A stretch of DNA of 64,000 bases from Trichosphaerium sp. ATCC 40318. Lineage: Eukaryota > Discosea > Flabellinia > Trichosidae. The position numbers were made by a program, and so were the translations under genes. The first letter of the stretch is position 1; each line of letters begins with the position of its first letter. The notes beneath the pieces are model-generated. The model did not search any database, was not told the origin of the DNA, and saw only the letters and a program-made list of their open reading frames with translations. The DNA is taken from positions 248,001 to 312,000 of the forward strand of contig JALMLS010000354.1 in assembly GCA_038496445.1 (NCBI GenBank). Direction: 5' to 3'. This document shows, in pieces, positions 12,906-25,771 of the stretch.

Positions 12906-14102
12906 TTAGTTTTTTCTTGATTCTCTTGAACGTCTTCTACTGACTGAAGACCTGCGAGATGATGCGCCACTTGAAGATAAGTTTGGTCTACGTCTCTTTA
13001 ACTGTTTACGTTTAAGCTGAGTATAATTATTATCATTCTTCACAAGGAGTTCTCTTGAAAGAGTCAAGATATGATGAATATCTTCCAACCATCTTCTCAT
13101 TTTACGAAGCTAACAAAAAAATGAGCAAAAGCGGCTCTGTGATAACTTGTCTTCAACGTACATATCGTCTATCTAACTCGTCAATTGCGACTTTATAATC
13201 AGGTACATTATCACCCGCCTTAGAAGCCTTGAAAGCGTAAGTAAAGGAAATATCTGAACTGTTTTCAAAAAAATTTATTTCGTCATTCTTTGTTCACGTG
13301 ACAGAACACGTGGGTAAGCAAATATGTACTCGAACAATCTTGGCGTACCAGTACTTTTACGGCTGCGCGACTTGGAGAAAATGTGACCATAGAAGCAAGC
13401 ACGTAACGGCCTGAAAGATGTGCCATTTTTAGTTCACGAATTAATTCCGTCTACATATGACGCAGGTAAGTACACCATATCATTTACGCGCGTAGCCATT
13501 TAGAAAAAAAAAAATGAAAGAAAAAACAATTGGGTTTCGGATGCTTTTTGATAGTACGAAGGTGTTTATTTACCTGTACTTGAGAATCAAAAGTGCCTTC
13601 GACTTTTTTAGGTAGTGTCAATGTTAAATGCATCTTTAATTGCGACATCATGGATACCATATGTGATACTTCTGTTTTAATCATTTGACTAGTTTCTAGA
13701 AGCTCCTATACCCGTTTTCAGTTAAATAATAATATTCTTGCCAATAGGGAGCCCTCGGACGGTATGCATGGCGTAAAATTAAATTTAAAGCATTAATGAA
13801 GCGCTTTAAGTTTGAAATAAACAAACGAGCGCAAATTACTCTTATGAGATCTGAAAACGCTCAAAACAGATACACTCATTAAACGTACCTCGATTGGTAG
13901 AGTTTTTGCTGCCTTTTCTTTAGCCGCTAATTCCTGGTTGTCGTTAATCGCGTTTACTGACGTTAATACATACTTGAAGATAACCGGCTAGCTTATTGAT
14001 TTGGGCGGGCATATCCTCATGTACAATGCGGTTAGCGCTTTTTTTTGTCGTTTCTTTTAACTCCTCCACGATAGTTTGCGCTGTGCGCCCAGTTTTACTC
14101 AT
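12906..14102 (-). CDS. helical protein with Arg/Ser-rich C-terminal tail, function unknown
   Basis: Six exons all join in phase 0: MSKTGRTAQTIVEELKE..., PVIFKYVLTSVNAINDNQ, ELLETSQMIKTEVSHMVSMM, TELIRELKMAHLSGRYVLAS, NDEINFFENSSDISFTYAFK, and LRKMRRWLEDIHHILTLSRE ending in a tail rich in RRRS/SRRSSVSRRRSRE. Total about 255 residues, nearly all predicted helix, with a basic, RS-like end suggesting a nuclear or RNA-associated role. The first intron is only 37 nt (13988-14024 region, donor gtacat). I do not recognise the family; a small coiled-coil subunit of a nuclear or kinetochore complex would fit but is speculation. Confidence 0.65.
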
Positions 14103-14341
14103 CGTCAAATATCATGCATGGTACTGTTCGAGACTGCAGTTTTGCGAAGAAAAATTGCGCATTTCAAAAAAACTCACTTTTACTATTCATGTAAATTACA
14201 ACTTTTGCTTCTCGGTAGCATCACCTGGATGTCTCTGATAGAAGTTTTCTTGTAACTGCGGTGGTACATGATAGTTTCTGTGCAATCAAGTGTTCTAAAC
14301 TAGGCACGTGTTCTCTAATTAAAGGCATGTTTATTGTGGTA

Positions 14342-17300
14342 CTACTTGGATAGCACAAATACATATTTGGGTAAAGCTTGTGTTTCTTGAAAGATAACAA
14401 GCTCATCAAATATCTCTCCATCGTGTCCTGATCGCACAGGCATACCAAACTCAGAATGAGGAGATCCTTTCACTAAACAAACGATTAAGTTAAAAACAAA
14501 CATAAGTTGTGTCAATGGTCTTACCCAAGACGTAATGGCTTTGGTACCCAGGTTGACAAGGTTTTCCAAGCAATGATCCATTCTTTTTTGGATGTTCAAC
14601 TGCAGGATACACATTTCCAGGTATCACAAAGCTATTAGCTACTTAGAACGCGAAAATGGTTTCTTCTATTGAGGTACCTGAGAATGAGATGAATATTTCC
14701 ATTCGAGTTTGGTTTACAGTAAGCTGTCACATACTAGACATGAAGTGAGTACTACACGGCTTCAAACAGCTTGTTACCTTTATGGACGATGAAAAGTACA
14801 TGCCCATTCCTTCATTAGATGTTAGTGTTAAATCAAAAAAACAAAAACAGTATACCATAGTATCCTTTGTCTCGTTTAGCAACTGTCGAGAATCCTACCA
14901 AAAAAATGTCAACAACAATTGATAACTATCTATCGCATAATGTCACCTGTTTGCACAATATTCCAAACATCAGTAGAGTTAGTTCCATGAACAAGTGGGA
15001 TAGTGGGAACCTTTTTTTAACACTTAAATAACATCTATACACAAGCTCGTACAACGGAGGTGTCATTGAAAGGAAACGTCTTTACAAATGAGTTGAATCT
15101 ATCCATGGTAGCTCTATGTTCTTGTTGAAGTATTGGTTTATTTTTCCAATCAGCAACATTAAACGTGGATGGATTGGACCTCCATTGCTCAAACAGTTTG
15201 TCTAACAAATACAACTTTGTCAACGAATTAAGACACTTGTTGATCAAGTTTAGCAAAGTACCTCTATAGAACTTAAATGAGTTCTGATGAGGAGTGTTAT
15301 TAATACCATATATCGTGACGATATCTGAAGCACAACCACCAAGCTTTGTGAAAAGCTGTGCTGCTTTTTTGTATTCAACTGAAAAAAAATGTGAGTTCTT
15401 GAAGTATTAGGTACATACACATTGTTGGAGCGAGTGATATTGAAGAGTATGGAGCCACTGAAGTTCCATGAGTCTTCCAACAAGGATTAGAAAGGAACAA
15501 TTTGGTAAAAGCCCATGGTTTGATAGAAGTGAAGGTATCTTGTGATGATGATTGACCAAGAACAACAACTTTGAACTTTGGTTTTGGCGGTAAACTACGC
15601 GTATTAGACACATGCCAAACAAACAGATTAACAAATCAAGGTACTTTAAAATCGAAGTAAATGATAGATACTCGCTAAACTCTTCATCCCACAATGTAAT
15701 ATCCAAAGCATGGTTTACTTTAAGTTTTTCTTGAAATGCCAAAATAAGATCATCTTTGTCGGATACTGAAGCGTTCATCTTTTCTTTCTCACCATTATAG
15801 TCATATAGAAACCTTAATGGAATAGGGTTATGTTTGGGGACATATGGCGTAGCCTCCCAAGTCGCTAAATCGATTTTGAAATATTCTGCTGCGTTTGACT
15901 TGAAGACAAGACCATTGTCTGTCCAATCGGGCACGTGCGTGAAGTCATACCAAGAACCATGTATCTTGATTGATCCGTTACTTACAATGCCTGCGCCGTT
16001 TACACCTTTGTATCCATTACCAGTAGCTAGAAGAACCTCACAATCATCAAGTGTCACTTCAGAAAGAGGAAGCTCCGCCTCTATATATTTCTTCCATTTA
16101 TTTCCTTTCTTGTTTGTTACTTAACCACTTGGGCAATTATTTTACTTACCTCTAAACATGTCACCATTAACTCGTTTAAGTTCTTTACGATATTTAAATC
16201 CACCTTCTGTACTGACTAAACAGAAACAAGTAAGACAACAACAAAGCAATACATTTCAACCCGTAAACACATCTCCATTGTTATAGGTAACTACAAGTGC
16301 ACCAGTAAATAGCTCGTCGTTCATCCACTCCCCTTCGCTCGTTCTTCCATTTCTATGATCTAGAGTACCTTTTCCGTGTCTGTAGGGTATCTTCTGATCC
16401 CATGAATCCCTCTTCATCATGCCTAGCAACACGTTACAATTTGGAACGAACTATACAACACTTACCAGTGTAGACACTATCTCCGTATGAGATGACACCT
16501 GTACCTTCAAAGAATATGTCATTACACCAAGTACCATCGAATATATCGCCATTGGCGTCTTTGAATACACCTTGCCCATGTCTTTTGTCTTCGACTGTTA
16601 AGTCTCCTAAAAATAATGTCAGAACCTTAGCGTGCTAAAGGAGTCACCATTGTAAGTTGCTCCAGAACTGTACTCTAAATATCTCTTTTCGAATCTATAC
16701 TCTCCGCCACAATAAAACCATATTCTTCCTCTCAGCGGTGCAGTGGAATGCAGAAACTCACATTCTCCGTTTTTGACAGTATCTAAAGAAAGTAGTTATT
16801 TCTACAACGAAAAAAAAAAACTGTCTTACAATAACAAGTAGCATCTTTCCCCTTGTTTATTATGATGGTTCCATCACAATTGTATAGAGCGTTATTCCTC
16901 CATTCACCTTGAATTTTGATATTATAGTATGACGATACAAACGTTCCATGACCGTGTTTTTGGAACAAGCTCCTGTTTTTAAGCTTATCAACATCAATTA
17001 TGCATTCTCCTTAACAACATATTATTAGGTATTTTTTGCAAATTGCGGAGCAAGAGTGAGTCTGGTATGATAGTTTAAAACGCTAAATAATACTTATTGT
17101 TGAGGGTGCTCAAGAACCTTCTCAGACATATTCGGCTTGGTATTTGTCTCAGAAAATTCTGAAAAACGTGAAGTTTACTTCAGCTAATTGTTGTACCTTC
17201 GTATTCCCCATAACTCCCTGAACTAGTTCCCTTGTAGATTTCAATACCTTCTTCATATCTATCGAATACTATTTTGTTTTTTCTATCAGTATAGAACTCC

Positions 17301-18173
17301 CCTTGCTGGTGTTCAGGCTTTCCGTCTTTAACAACTCCTATTTTGTATCAATAAATACATCATTACAGTTTACTAGTACATACCCCAAAAGGTTGTATTG
17401 TATACTTGAAGGCAACCATTGCCATTATATAAATTACCCTTCCATTCACCAATACTTTTTCTCCCATCCTTAAACAGTAGTGTGCCCTCGCCATGAAACT
17501 TTCCGTCCTTAAACTCTCCTTTTGGAAAAACAAGTTAGTCAAAAACTAGCAAAGGAGCATAACACATACCCTCATATCTCACTCTATCGATAGCTTGACA
17601 TTCTTTGCAATCATGTTTGGAACATTGTTTCCATTTACCAGAACGAACGTCCTGACTATCATCAAACGTACTATGCCGATACAATATTTTCCCTTTTCCA
17701 TCAAACTTCAGGCCGTCGAGTTTACCAATGTATACTGAGTTTGGATCGATTACAATTGCGTTATCACAATACCCATCAATCCATTCGCCTTTGTAAGATA
17801 CAAGGCGTTCATCAGAATCCTTTTCCCAGCGTACTAAATAGCCTTTTCCGCTTCTAATGTTGCCCTTAGAAAACGTGCCCTTAAAAGTTGTTTTGCTATT
17901 AATGGACAGTTCCCCAGGACCTTCAAGTTTCCCACTATCAAATAAACCTTTGTACTCTATCTGCACATGCTCGAAATTGTATTTAAACCGACCACTGCCA
18001 TGAGCGTATTCGGCCTCACCTCCTGACTTGGTAATTTGGAAAACTTGATTATTCATAGTAATTGTAGGACCATAATAGCTACCACCATAAAGACCAACTC
18101 TACAATTATTTATTCTACAAAAAAACAAGGATTTAGTGTAGCACAATTTTGTATCTCGTAACTTGTTTCCCAT
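14342..18173 (-). CDS. MORN-repeat/PARP fusion protein (ADP-ribosyltransferase)
   Basis: One continuous set of in-frame exons. The N-terminal half (18173 to about 16150) is built of MORN-type repeats, such as HGEGTLLFKDG, HGKGTLDHRNG, GQGVFKDANGD and KGEWIDG. A linker with a PB1/ubiquitin-like look (about 15630-15830) follows, then a helical region (15035-15480). The C-terminus is a PARP catalytic domain: VPTIPLVHGTNS near 14990 (catalytic His), GYYGMGMYFSSS spliced at about 14840 (Tyr of the H-Y-E triad), GNVYPAVEHPKKNG, GYQSHYVLV and FDELVIFQETQALP (Glu) just before the stop. MORN repeats usually target proteins to membranes or scaffolds, and PARPs transfer ADP-ribose from NAD+. The intact H-Y-E triad suggests activity. 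About 1,100 residues. The join between the two halves rests on the intron 16083-16154, which keeps frame. Start is ATG 18171-18173 (MGNK). Confidence 0.8.
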
Positions 18174-18947
18174 CCCCCTTGACAAGTTTAAAATCACGTG
18201 TTACAAAACAGTATTTTTACTATGATTAGGTTAGGGATAACAATCGCGCTTTGAAATAAATAAGTGTTTGCTTGCCGGTTCAAGCTTCAATCACCGCTCT
18301 AGCACAACACAAAAGTGCGGATGAGTAGCTTTGACGTAGTTACTAAAGGAACTGTTGGCCAACGTACTTATATATTTGCTTGTTTGGTTAATTTGTATAA
18401 GTGGCTTACCCGCACGACTTCAACTATGGACCACACTTACTAGGGTCAACGCCGTGAAAAAACCAGCGTCTATGCTAGTTGGCTTGGCATGTACCTACAT
18501 TCGCGAGCAAGTCCTAGGCGAGCTTTTAGCATTTGTTTAAGTTGTGGTTAAAGGCTTGATTCCTTGTAACGCCTGGTGAGTACTAGCACGAGAAGTCATG
18601 AGGTAATCTATTCGACTTGATTGTTGTTGCTGAGGCTCCTTTGCTGTGGAATTATGGCCTGAACAACCTTGCTGTTGGAAACACTAATACTCTTGATAGC
18701 AACAGCAGCCAATCCAAACAGCGTCAATGTCAAAAGGTGCACATGACAGCAACTCCAAAAGAACGGAAGAAAACCTGGTTTTTGAACCGTAATCGCAATC
18801 ATGGTAGGGTGAAGTGCGGAGTGTAGGTCGCACTTGAAGTTGCACACAACGTGGTAAGAAACTTATTGCTGATGACTAGCTTAGACTATAACCAGCTATT
18901 TTCAGTAGACAAGCAAGGATAACACTTCCTACAGCCAACACAACAAT
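18174..18947. other. intergenic, no firm gene
   Basis: Short open frames occur on both strands: plus 18321-18540, and minus 18608-18847 with a hydrophobic stretch. None shows a recognisable motif or a convincing splice pattern. It includes the promoters of the divergent MORN-PARP and actin genes. Confidence 0.4.
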
Positions 18948-20646
18948 ATGGACGACGATGAAGGTTACTAAAGCCGTTAAAAAAGCCTTTTTTTGCTGTA
19001 CAACGGTATTTGGCACTAACTCGTTGTGTAGTCAATGCTGTCGTCATAGACAATGGATCTAGTATGTGTAAAGTCGGTTTTGCAGGAGAGGACGGTCCAG
19101 AGGGTATATTTCCAACATGCGTTGGCCTACCACAACGTACAGGCGATACAGCTGATACAGAAAAGAAACGTACTCACCCAAAAATACTTTCATCAAAAAG
19201 ACCCTTAAAATCGCCATTTATTATATCTCTATGCGTAAACAATGCTGTAACGAGCAGTAGTTTCAATTTCTCGCAAACACAAAACACTTATTTGCATTTT
19301 CTCTAAAATGCCCCTCATTGGCTCCTTCAGCAATGTATGGAAGCTCACAGTGATAATGCGAATCTAGTGAGACTATTTAATCCACACACAAACTCTACCA
19401 ACAACAGAAATTTTTTTTCCAGAAATCCACAAGAGCTCGATTTTTGATTTTTTGGTTCATTTTTTTACCATCCCTACCACTAATTTATACCTGACTGACT
19501 TACCTTAAAGCAACTTTTTATGTTGGCGACAAGGCGCGTTCTAAGTGTGATATACTTACATTGGAAAACCCAATCGAACGTGGTATAATCACAAACTGGG
19601 AGGCTATGGAGAAAATATGGCATCATGCCTTCTACAATGAACTAGATGTTGACCCAGAAGATCAACCAGTTCTCCTTACTGAAGCTCCAAATAACCCAAA
19701 AGCTAACAGGTCCGAAACTTCACTATTTCTTAATCCAACAACATCTTCTTTTTTTTGGTTTTCTTCTTTTCGTACAGCTTTACTTAAGCTATTTATTGCC
19801 TTAAGGGAGAAGACAACGCAGATAATGTTTGAGACATTTCAAACACCATCAATGTGTCTAGCGATTGAAGCCGTTCTAGCTTTGTATTCTACTGGAAGAA
19901 TGACGGGTACAATGCAAAACACGTTTTTGTTTATCTAACAGGTTGTATTGACTGTTTTAAATAAAGGTATGGTAGTGGATTGTGGTTATGGAGTTACACA
20001 CGCTGTACCAATCTCTGATGGCTGTGCCGTCCGTCAAGCTATTCAAAGTACAGACATAGGCGGAAAAGATGTTACAGAACACCTCATGAAGATACTCTCA
20101 GAACGTGGTTATTCGTTTAAAACTGCACATGATAAAGCCGTTGCTCGTGACATCAAAGAAAAACTAACCTATGTTGCTGTTAACTTTGACGAAGAAATGC
20201 AACGTGCTGCTGAATCTACTCAGGGTGAAAAATCATACACAATGCCTGACGATAAGGTTGTCACCATACACAATGAGCGTTTCAGATGTACAGAGCCTCT
20301 GTTTTGTCCATCTTTAATTGGCAAAGAATCTAGAGGTATATATGAAATCATGTTCGATGCAATGATGAAGAGTGATGTGTACATTCGTAAGGACTTGTAT
20401 GGTAACATTGTCCTCTCTGGAGGTTGCACAATGATTCCTGGTATTGAAGATCGTATGCATAAGAAAACGATAGATTACGCTGCTCCAGGATACAATATAA
20501 GAGTAGTAGCTATGCCAGAGAGAAAACATGCCGCTTGGATTGGCGGTTCCATTCTTGCTTCTCTTTCTAATTTTCAGGATAAGTGTATTACCAAACAAGA
20601 TTACGATGAATATGGGCCATCTATTGTACACAAAAAGTGCTTGTAA
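18948..20646 (+). CDS. divergent actin / actin-related protein
   Basis: Five exons (18948-18963, 19032-19169, 19511-19709, 19806-19906, 19967-20646) give an actin-fold protein of about 375 residues. Conserved segments: [18 protein letters not shown] (phosphate loop 1), [41 protein letters not shown]-region equivalent [26 protein letters not shown] and [15 protein letters not shown]. Departures from conventional actin: DNGSG is DNGSS, the DSGDG phosphate loop reads DCGYG, and the DNase-I loop is replaced by [12 protein letters not shown]. It therefore looks like an actin-derived or actin-related protein that may bind nucleotide or partners differently. C-terminus is KKCL rather than KCF. Confidence 0.9.
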
Positions 20647-20957
20647 TGAACGAGTATGCAAAAAAAAAACCTGCTACCATCACGTGAATGTAAACTGCTT
20701 GTTCCATCTTTAAGTTCTTTTCGAAACTTGTCTCTGACTTGTTCGCCAACCGCTGTTTGTAAAGTTTCACGTGGTATTACTTATAAGTCATATCCGTAGT
20801 CAGGATCTTTAATTTGTAATTTAACACTAACCCTGGAGGCATAAATGTAAGCCCGAGTCTCTAATCATAGCTAAGTTTGGTAAGGCAGATAGCTTTTTTA
20901 CTTAAGTACCCTTAAGCGTACAATAGTATTCCTACAACAGCATTTGCAGATAAAGCG
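20647..20957. other. intergenic, actin to F-box/LRR copy 1
   Basis: No coding signal. Two CACGTG sites lie at about 20682 and 20768. Confidence 0.5.
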
Positions 20958-22311
20958 ATGCTACGGTCTTCAGAGTATGTTCTTATGCCTACGTCCTAGG
21001 CTGTTTATCGCTCAATTAAGTAGAAACCCGTTTTATTGTACTGATACTATTCATAGGCCTTTGGAATTGCTTTGGCTACCGACAGAAATTATATTTTGTA
21101 TACTGGCGTTATTAGACAAGAAATGCCGTATATCAGCAACGTTTGTTTGTAAACTGTTCTCTACAATCATTTTAAAGCATTTGGGGTATTTAACAGTGAA
21201 CATAAAGTCAAGAGAAAGTCTGTTCAAACTACATGAAAGTCCTCTTTTAAAAAATACAAAAGTGATTATTGGTGGTTTTACAATGACTGAAGATGACTTT
21301 GAAAATCTATCTGGTGTTCATCACCTTGAAATAGAGGATTATGTTTCATTAACAGATGCAATGTTAGAACATATTTCAGGTGTACATCATCTGGAAATGA
21401 TCATTACAAGTGGATGCAACTTGACAGGATCGGGATTTAAGTCACTTCAAGGTATTCATACATTAAGAGTACCACCAGGCAGTCATTTAAATGATGAGTG
21501 GCTTCAAGAACTTGGTAGCATCCATACAATCATTATTTCAGGGACAGATATAACAGATAAAGGACTTGCGGCACTCTCTGGAGTTCATACTATTGAGTTA
21601 TCTTATTGTGACAACATCACTGACAAAGGTGTCATTGCCATTTCAGGTAATGTACACGAGATACTGCTTGATGGATGTGATATTACAGACAAAAGTGTAA
21701 TAGCACTAACAAATGCAAGTTTGATATCTTTTTATAAATGTTTCAGAATTACAGATGAAGGAGTAAAGTATCTGTTAACACAAAATCAAACAACTCACAA
21801 AATTAAAAAAATTATTCTGGGCTACTGCACTCAAATATCAAACAACGTCTTGAAACTTTTGGCTGGTATACCTTGTATAGGGCTTTGTAAGTGTATACAA
21901 CTAAAAGGTGATACTTTATCATGTTTGGCAGGTGTACAGCATATTGATTTGAATAGTTGTACTTCAGTATCAAATGACGGGATAAAACAATTGGCAGGTG
22001 TGAAAGTGATTGATATTTCTTTTCTTGACTGTGTTGATGATAGTACTTTAAAGGCACTTGCTGGAGTACATACAATCATTCTTGATGGTACACATGTGAC
22101 AGATGAAGGTTTAGGATACTTAGTGGGTGTCAAATTCATAAGCCTCCATTTTTGTGAAAAGATAACATACAAAGGAGTGAGCAGTCTCATTGGTGCTAAG
22201 ACAACTGGTCTACAAAACTGCTCTCAAATCACAGAGGCGATGATTAACTATCTAGGATGCAACATACTTAACACATACTTTTGGCCTGTTCTTGACCACA
22301 TTTGCAGATGA
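20958..22311 (+). CDS. F-box/leucine-rich-repeat protein, copy 1
   Basis: The main frame is intronless from about 21060. An F-box-like start (LELLWLPTEIIFCILALLDK) is followed by about 14 AMN1-type LRRs of 23-24 residues, of the form LxGVHTIxLSYCDNITDKG. About 95% identical over most of its length to copy 2 at 38960-40252, so the duplication is recent. The last 45 residues differ: copy 1 lacks one LRR and ends CNILNTYFWPVLDHICR. A short first exon MLRSSE with a donor at about 20975 and acceptor tcatag at 21057 would supply the start; copy 2 has the same tcatag just upstream. F-box/LRR proteins commonly select substrates for ubiquitin ligases, and the targets here are unknown. Confidence 0.75.
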
Positions 22312-22969
22312 AGGCATGATGAGGTTAGACAGTTGTGTATGAATAATATGGTACACCCGACTTTTTTCTCAGCCTCTAGGAGGACGTAGATCAAAAATAA
22401 GGATTTACGGTTTTGTAGAAGAAGAACATGATTAGTGTTCTTCCAATATGGAATAACATGAATAAACTGTTGAATTAAAAAGATGCAACATCTTTTTTAC
22501 AAGGAAAATCATCATGTATATTACACACCAAAATTCATTAAGGAGAACGTTAAACGTGATCATTAGCTCAAGAGTTTGAAGTGTATACTAACTGCAAGAG
22601 GTAATATAAGTGCTTTGATAATAACCTAGATCTACAACCTAGAGCTACAAGCTCTTTCGTAGATGTACAATAGAAAGAGAAAGAGAAATACAAAAAAAAC
22701 AAGTTTTTTCTAACAATATTTTAAATAAGGTATTTCTTTTTTTTTTTCTGTACAAGAGAGATCTTCACCCAACCAACTTCTTCTTCTTCAAAAATCTGTT
22801 ATGTTTGATGAAGAATAAAAAAACAATTCAAAAGAGAAAAAAAAATAGGTAAAAAAAAACCCAAAAGAACCTCCAACCAAAGGTTGCCGATGGTCGTCTG
22901 TAGACGAGGAACTTTTTTTTTTTTTTCCGTTTTTTTCCTTTTTTTTTCTTGAAATGTTTCTTATTTTGG
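22312..22969. other. intergenic, homopolymer-rich
   Basis: Poly-A/T runs and 3' flanks of two converging genes. No coding signal. Confidence 0.5.
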
Positions 22970-25771
22970 TTAAGAAACAGTTTTGTTTCTGCTATGATAC
23001 ACCATGTTTTTAGACAGCCTCTTATCCAATAGGTGACCTGGTGCCGTTTTTCTTCGCAATAATCGTCTTTTTGAGACACTTTCACTAAACGCTTGAATTT
23101 CTGCAGCAAGTTCTTTTGGAAAGTCTGGTTTGTCTATACAAGAGTTTGCACGAGTTGGACGTCTCCTCCGTAGAGGTCCTCCATTATTTTCTTCTTTATC
23201 ACGTAATACATCTTCTACTACAGCATGGACTATGAAAAGAGCGTAAGGACATCATTAAGCGAAGACACAAAGAACAAAAAAAATTCAGCTGAAAAACAAA
23301 AGCCAAATGTCTCCACTTTGCTCCAGGCAGTTGAGGCCGCTGAGAGCCTCCATAAAGGAAGACAGTGACATTATCGATGTATTTGAAGGGTGAAGAAATC
23401 AAAAAGAGAAAGGGTTTAGGTGAAAGCATGTGTTGGGTTTTTGGCTTTTTTTTCGGGTAATGTCGTGCTTGCTTTACGTACCAAATACATACTGCTCTTT
23501 AGATTGAACCATACCAATACGTTGAGTTCTTAAATGTAATACAGTATTCTTAATATCTAAATAAAAAATTAGTAAGTCCATAAAAGAAGAAGCCATTGAA
23601 GCCAAAAGCAAAAAAAAAAAGTGAGAAAAACACCCAAAACCGAAAAAAAAATTCAGGACAAATTTTCTTCAAAAAAGAAACCCGCGCCCAAAAACGATAT
23701 TGTACAGTGTTATCCAACCCGTCGTTGCTGTGAAACTGATTTTGGTTCGGAAAAAATTTAACATGACACGTACCTATCTGTTCACCGTGTAATGCCTTTT
23801 GTAGACTCGTGTGAATAGATACAAACGTACCTGTACGTCCAATACCAGCACTAACCCCACCACGTTAGCGAAAAAAAAAAAAGAAAAAAAAGACAACCAC
23901 TTTAGACTTGCCTGCAATGAACACAGATGGCATCTTTAAGACCTTTTTTACGTATATCTACCTCCTTTAATAATGTTTTCATCACTTCTGTAGAATTTGG
24001 AACACCAAAATCAGGCCATTGAGTACAATGGAGCTAAAACAACAAAACAATTAAAAAAAAATTATCAACAAAAAATAGTTAAAACTGATAATTATTCGTG
24101 TGTGTTCAATGCAATCATGACGTACTTGATAAACAACACGAACATGTGTTCCTTCTGAAGGCCTATCACGGTCTCTTTTTGCAAATGTTAAAGGACCAGC
24201 ATCATCTGGTTCGCCTTCCTGTTGCTCTGCAAGCCACTTTAAGAATTGTTAGATTAATTAAGAGAATATTTATTATTGGATTTAGAACGAACTAGTACCT
24301 TTGCTTCTAGATCTGAAAAAGACTCATCACTATCGTAATCAGTATCATAATCAGATTCTGTTTGTGTATCAGAGTCAGAAGGTGTATCATAGTCATAATC
24401 TTCATCATCTTCAGATTCTGTTGTATCTGTCTTCCACACGTCAAATACACGCACCTAGGTATATATATGAGTTTACTGATAATAGAACGTGATGATCAAA
24501 TACTTAAAACAAACGTTCAACTGAATTAGCCGAAGATGACCTTTTTTTTGAAGTTGTGTTTTTTTTTTTTTTACAAGTTTTGTTCTGTTTGGTTTAACGT
24601 ACCGTTACTGAGTTACCACGTTCATCTTGTCGGCGTAAACGAACCATAAAACGTCCGAATTTAATACGTTCACCAATATTCATTGGCCAGTACGAATGAG
24701 CTGTACATAAAATGAAAAACTTTCAAACAATGAAAAAAAAAAACAATTTTGAAGAAAAAAAAATAAAAATAAGTCAAAAACAAAAGATGTGATCTTTCAC
24801 AGAATGAGTCCCAAACATAAATGGGTTTGTTTAGAAATCGCAAACGAGGTTCGCTTGAGCGGTAGAATTATACAGTGAATATAAATAACTTATGAGGCAT
24901 ACGGTAGTGCCTTTTAGAAGACTGAAAAAAACACAAAAAAACAAAACAAAAAAAAAAAGCTGAAAAAAAAAAAAATTCTTTTCAAAAAAACACAGAGACC
25001 TACCTTTAACTCTGTTCCTTTCGATTAAATTTGTCAACATTACTATGACAGGGACACCTGTAATACGTTAAATACGGGCATTTATAAAACACGCTACAAT
25101 GAAGTAAAATAGACGCGTGGAATCGTTTTTTTCATTCGAGTAGAAGGTTACGTGTAGTGGAAGGCGAAGAAAACATGAGCGGTTGCGAAAAGTTGCGTTT
25201 AATAGCTCCTAAGCATGTTTATACGTACGTTGCTCCCATATCATACGCCAAAAGTCCCCAAAGGTCGAAGGTAAGGGTGCTTGAGAGCAAATGTACTTTT
25301 GTGGTTGTCTCTTCTGCTTTACATCTCCCTCAAGGAAATTTGCATTGATGTACGAGGACCCTTCTTTTCCTTTTATAGACTGGAGCCGCACCTGGTGATT
25401 ATGTAAATGACCTCATCTTGTTGTATAGCATTATGATGTCTACGAGTACGTACCTGTGGTTATAATTTAGTTTTTTTTGTTCAAAATGCAACTATTAAAC
25501 GTACAGCAGTATGTTTCAGTGGTAGGACATTGCCATACCTATCAATTGTTAAATTCGCCAACGTACACCTCATTTACCGGTTTTTTTTTCTATTTTCCTC
25601 TGTTGTTGCTTCTTCCCAGAAGGATCCATCTAATTTATGCTGTGCGACATCTTTATAATCCTTAAATATCTTGTGCATTTTTTCGACATCGCCTTGGTTC
25701 TCAACGAATCCTTTTGTGTTTGCGTCATTATCCACGTTAGACGTACACAGTACAAGTCCTTTCTTTTGCAT
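22970..25771 (-). CDS. protein tyrosine phosphatase, classical receptor/non-receptor type
   Basis: In-frame exons give the ordered PTP motifs: KKNRYGNVLPLKHTA, SSYINANF, CSQAPLPSTFGDFWRMIWEQ, VPVIVMLTNLIE, HSYWPMNIG, LHCTQWPDFGVPNS (WPD loop), VHCSAGIGRTG (the CX5R active site, split by an intron) and RIGMVQSKEQYVFVH (Q loop). All catalytic residues (Cys, Arg, Asp) are present. It removes phosphate from tyrosines, probably in the cytosol, as no TM is seen. An unusual acidic Ser/Asp/Tyr insert (24290-24455) sits before the WPD loop. The basic C-terminus RRRRPTRA... may bind phospholipid or DNA. The active-site intron has a GC donor (TGC AG|gcaagt). The start is uncertain; ATG at 25769-25771 is used and upstream exons are possible. 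Confidence 0.9.

Noticed and set aside
18321-18540. Small plus-strand gene starting MSSFDVVTKG with possible introns
   Set aside because: Splicing gives a short product with no motif and several equally poor alternatives.
18608-18847. Minus-strand hydrophobic frame as a small membrane protein
   Set aside because: Starts at a non-ATG codon, no conserved features, lies in a promoter region.
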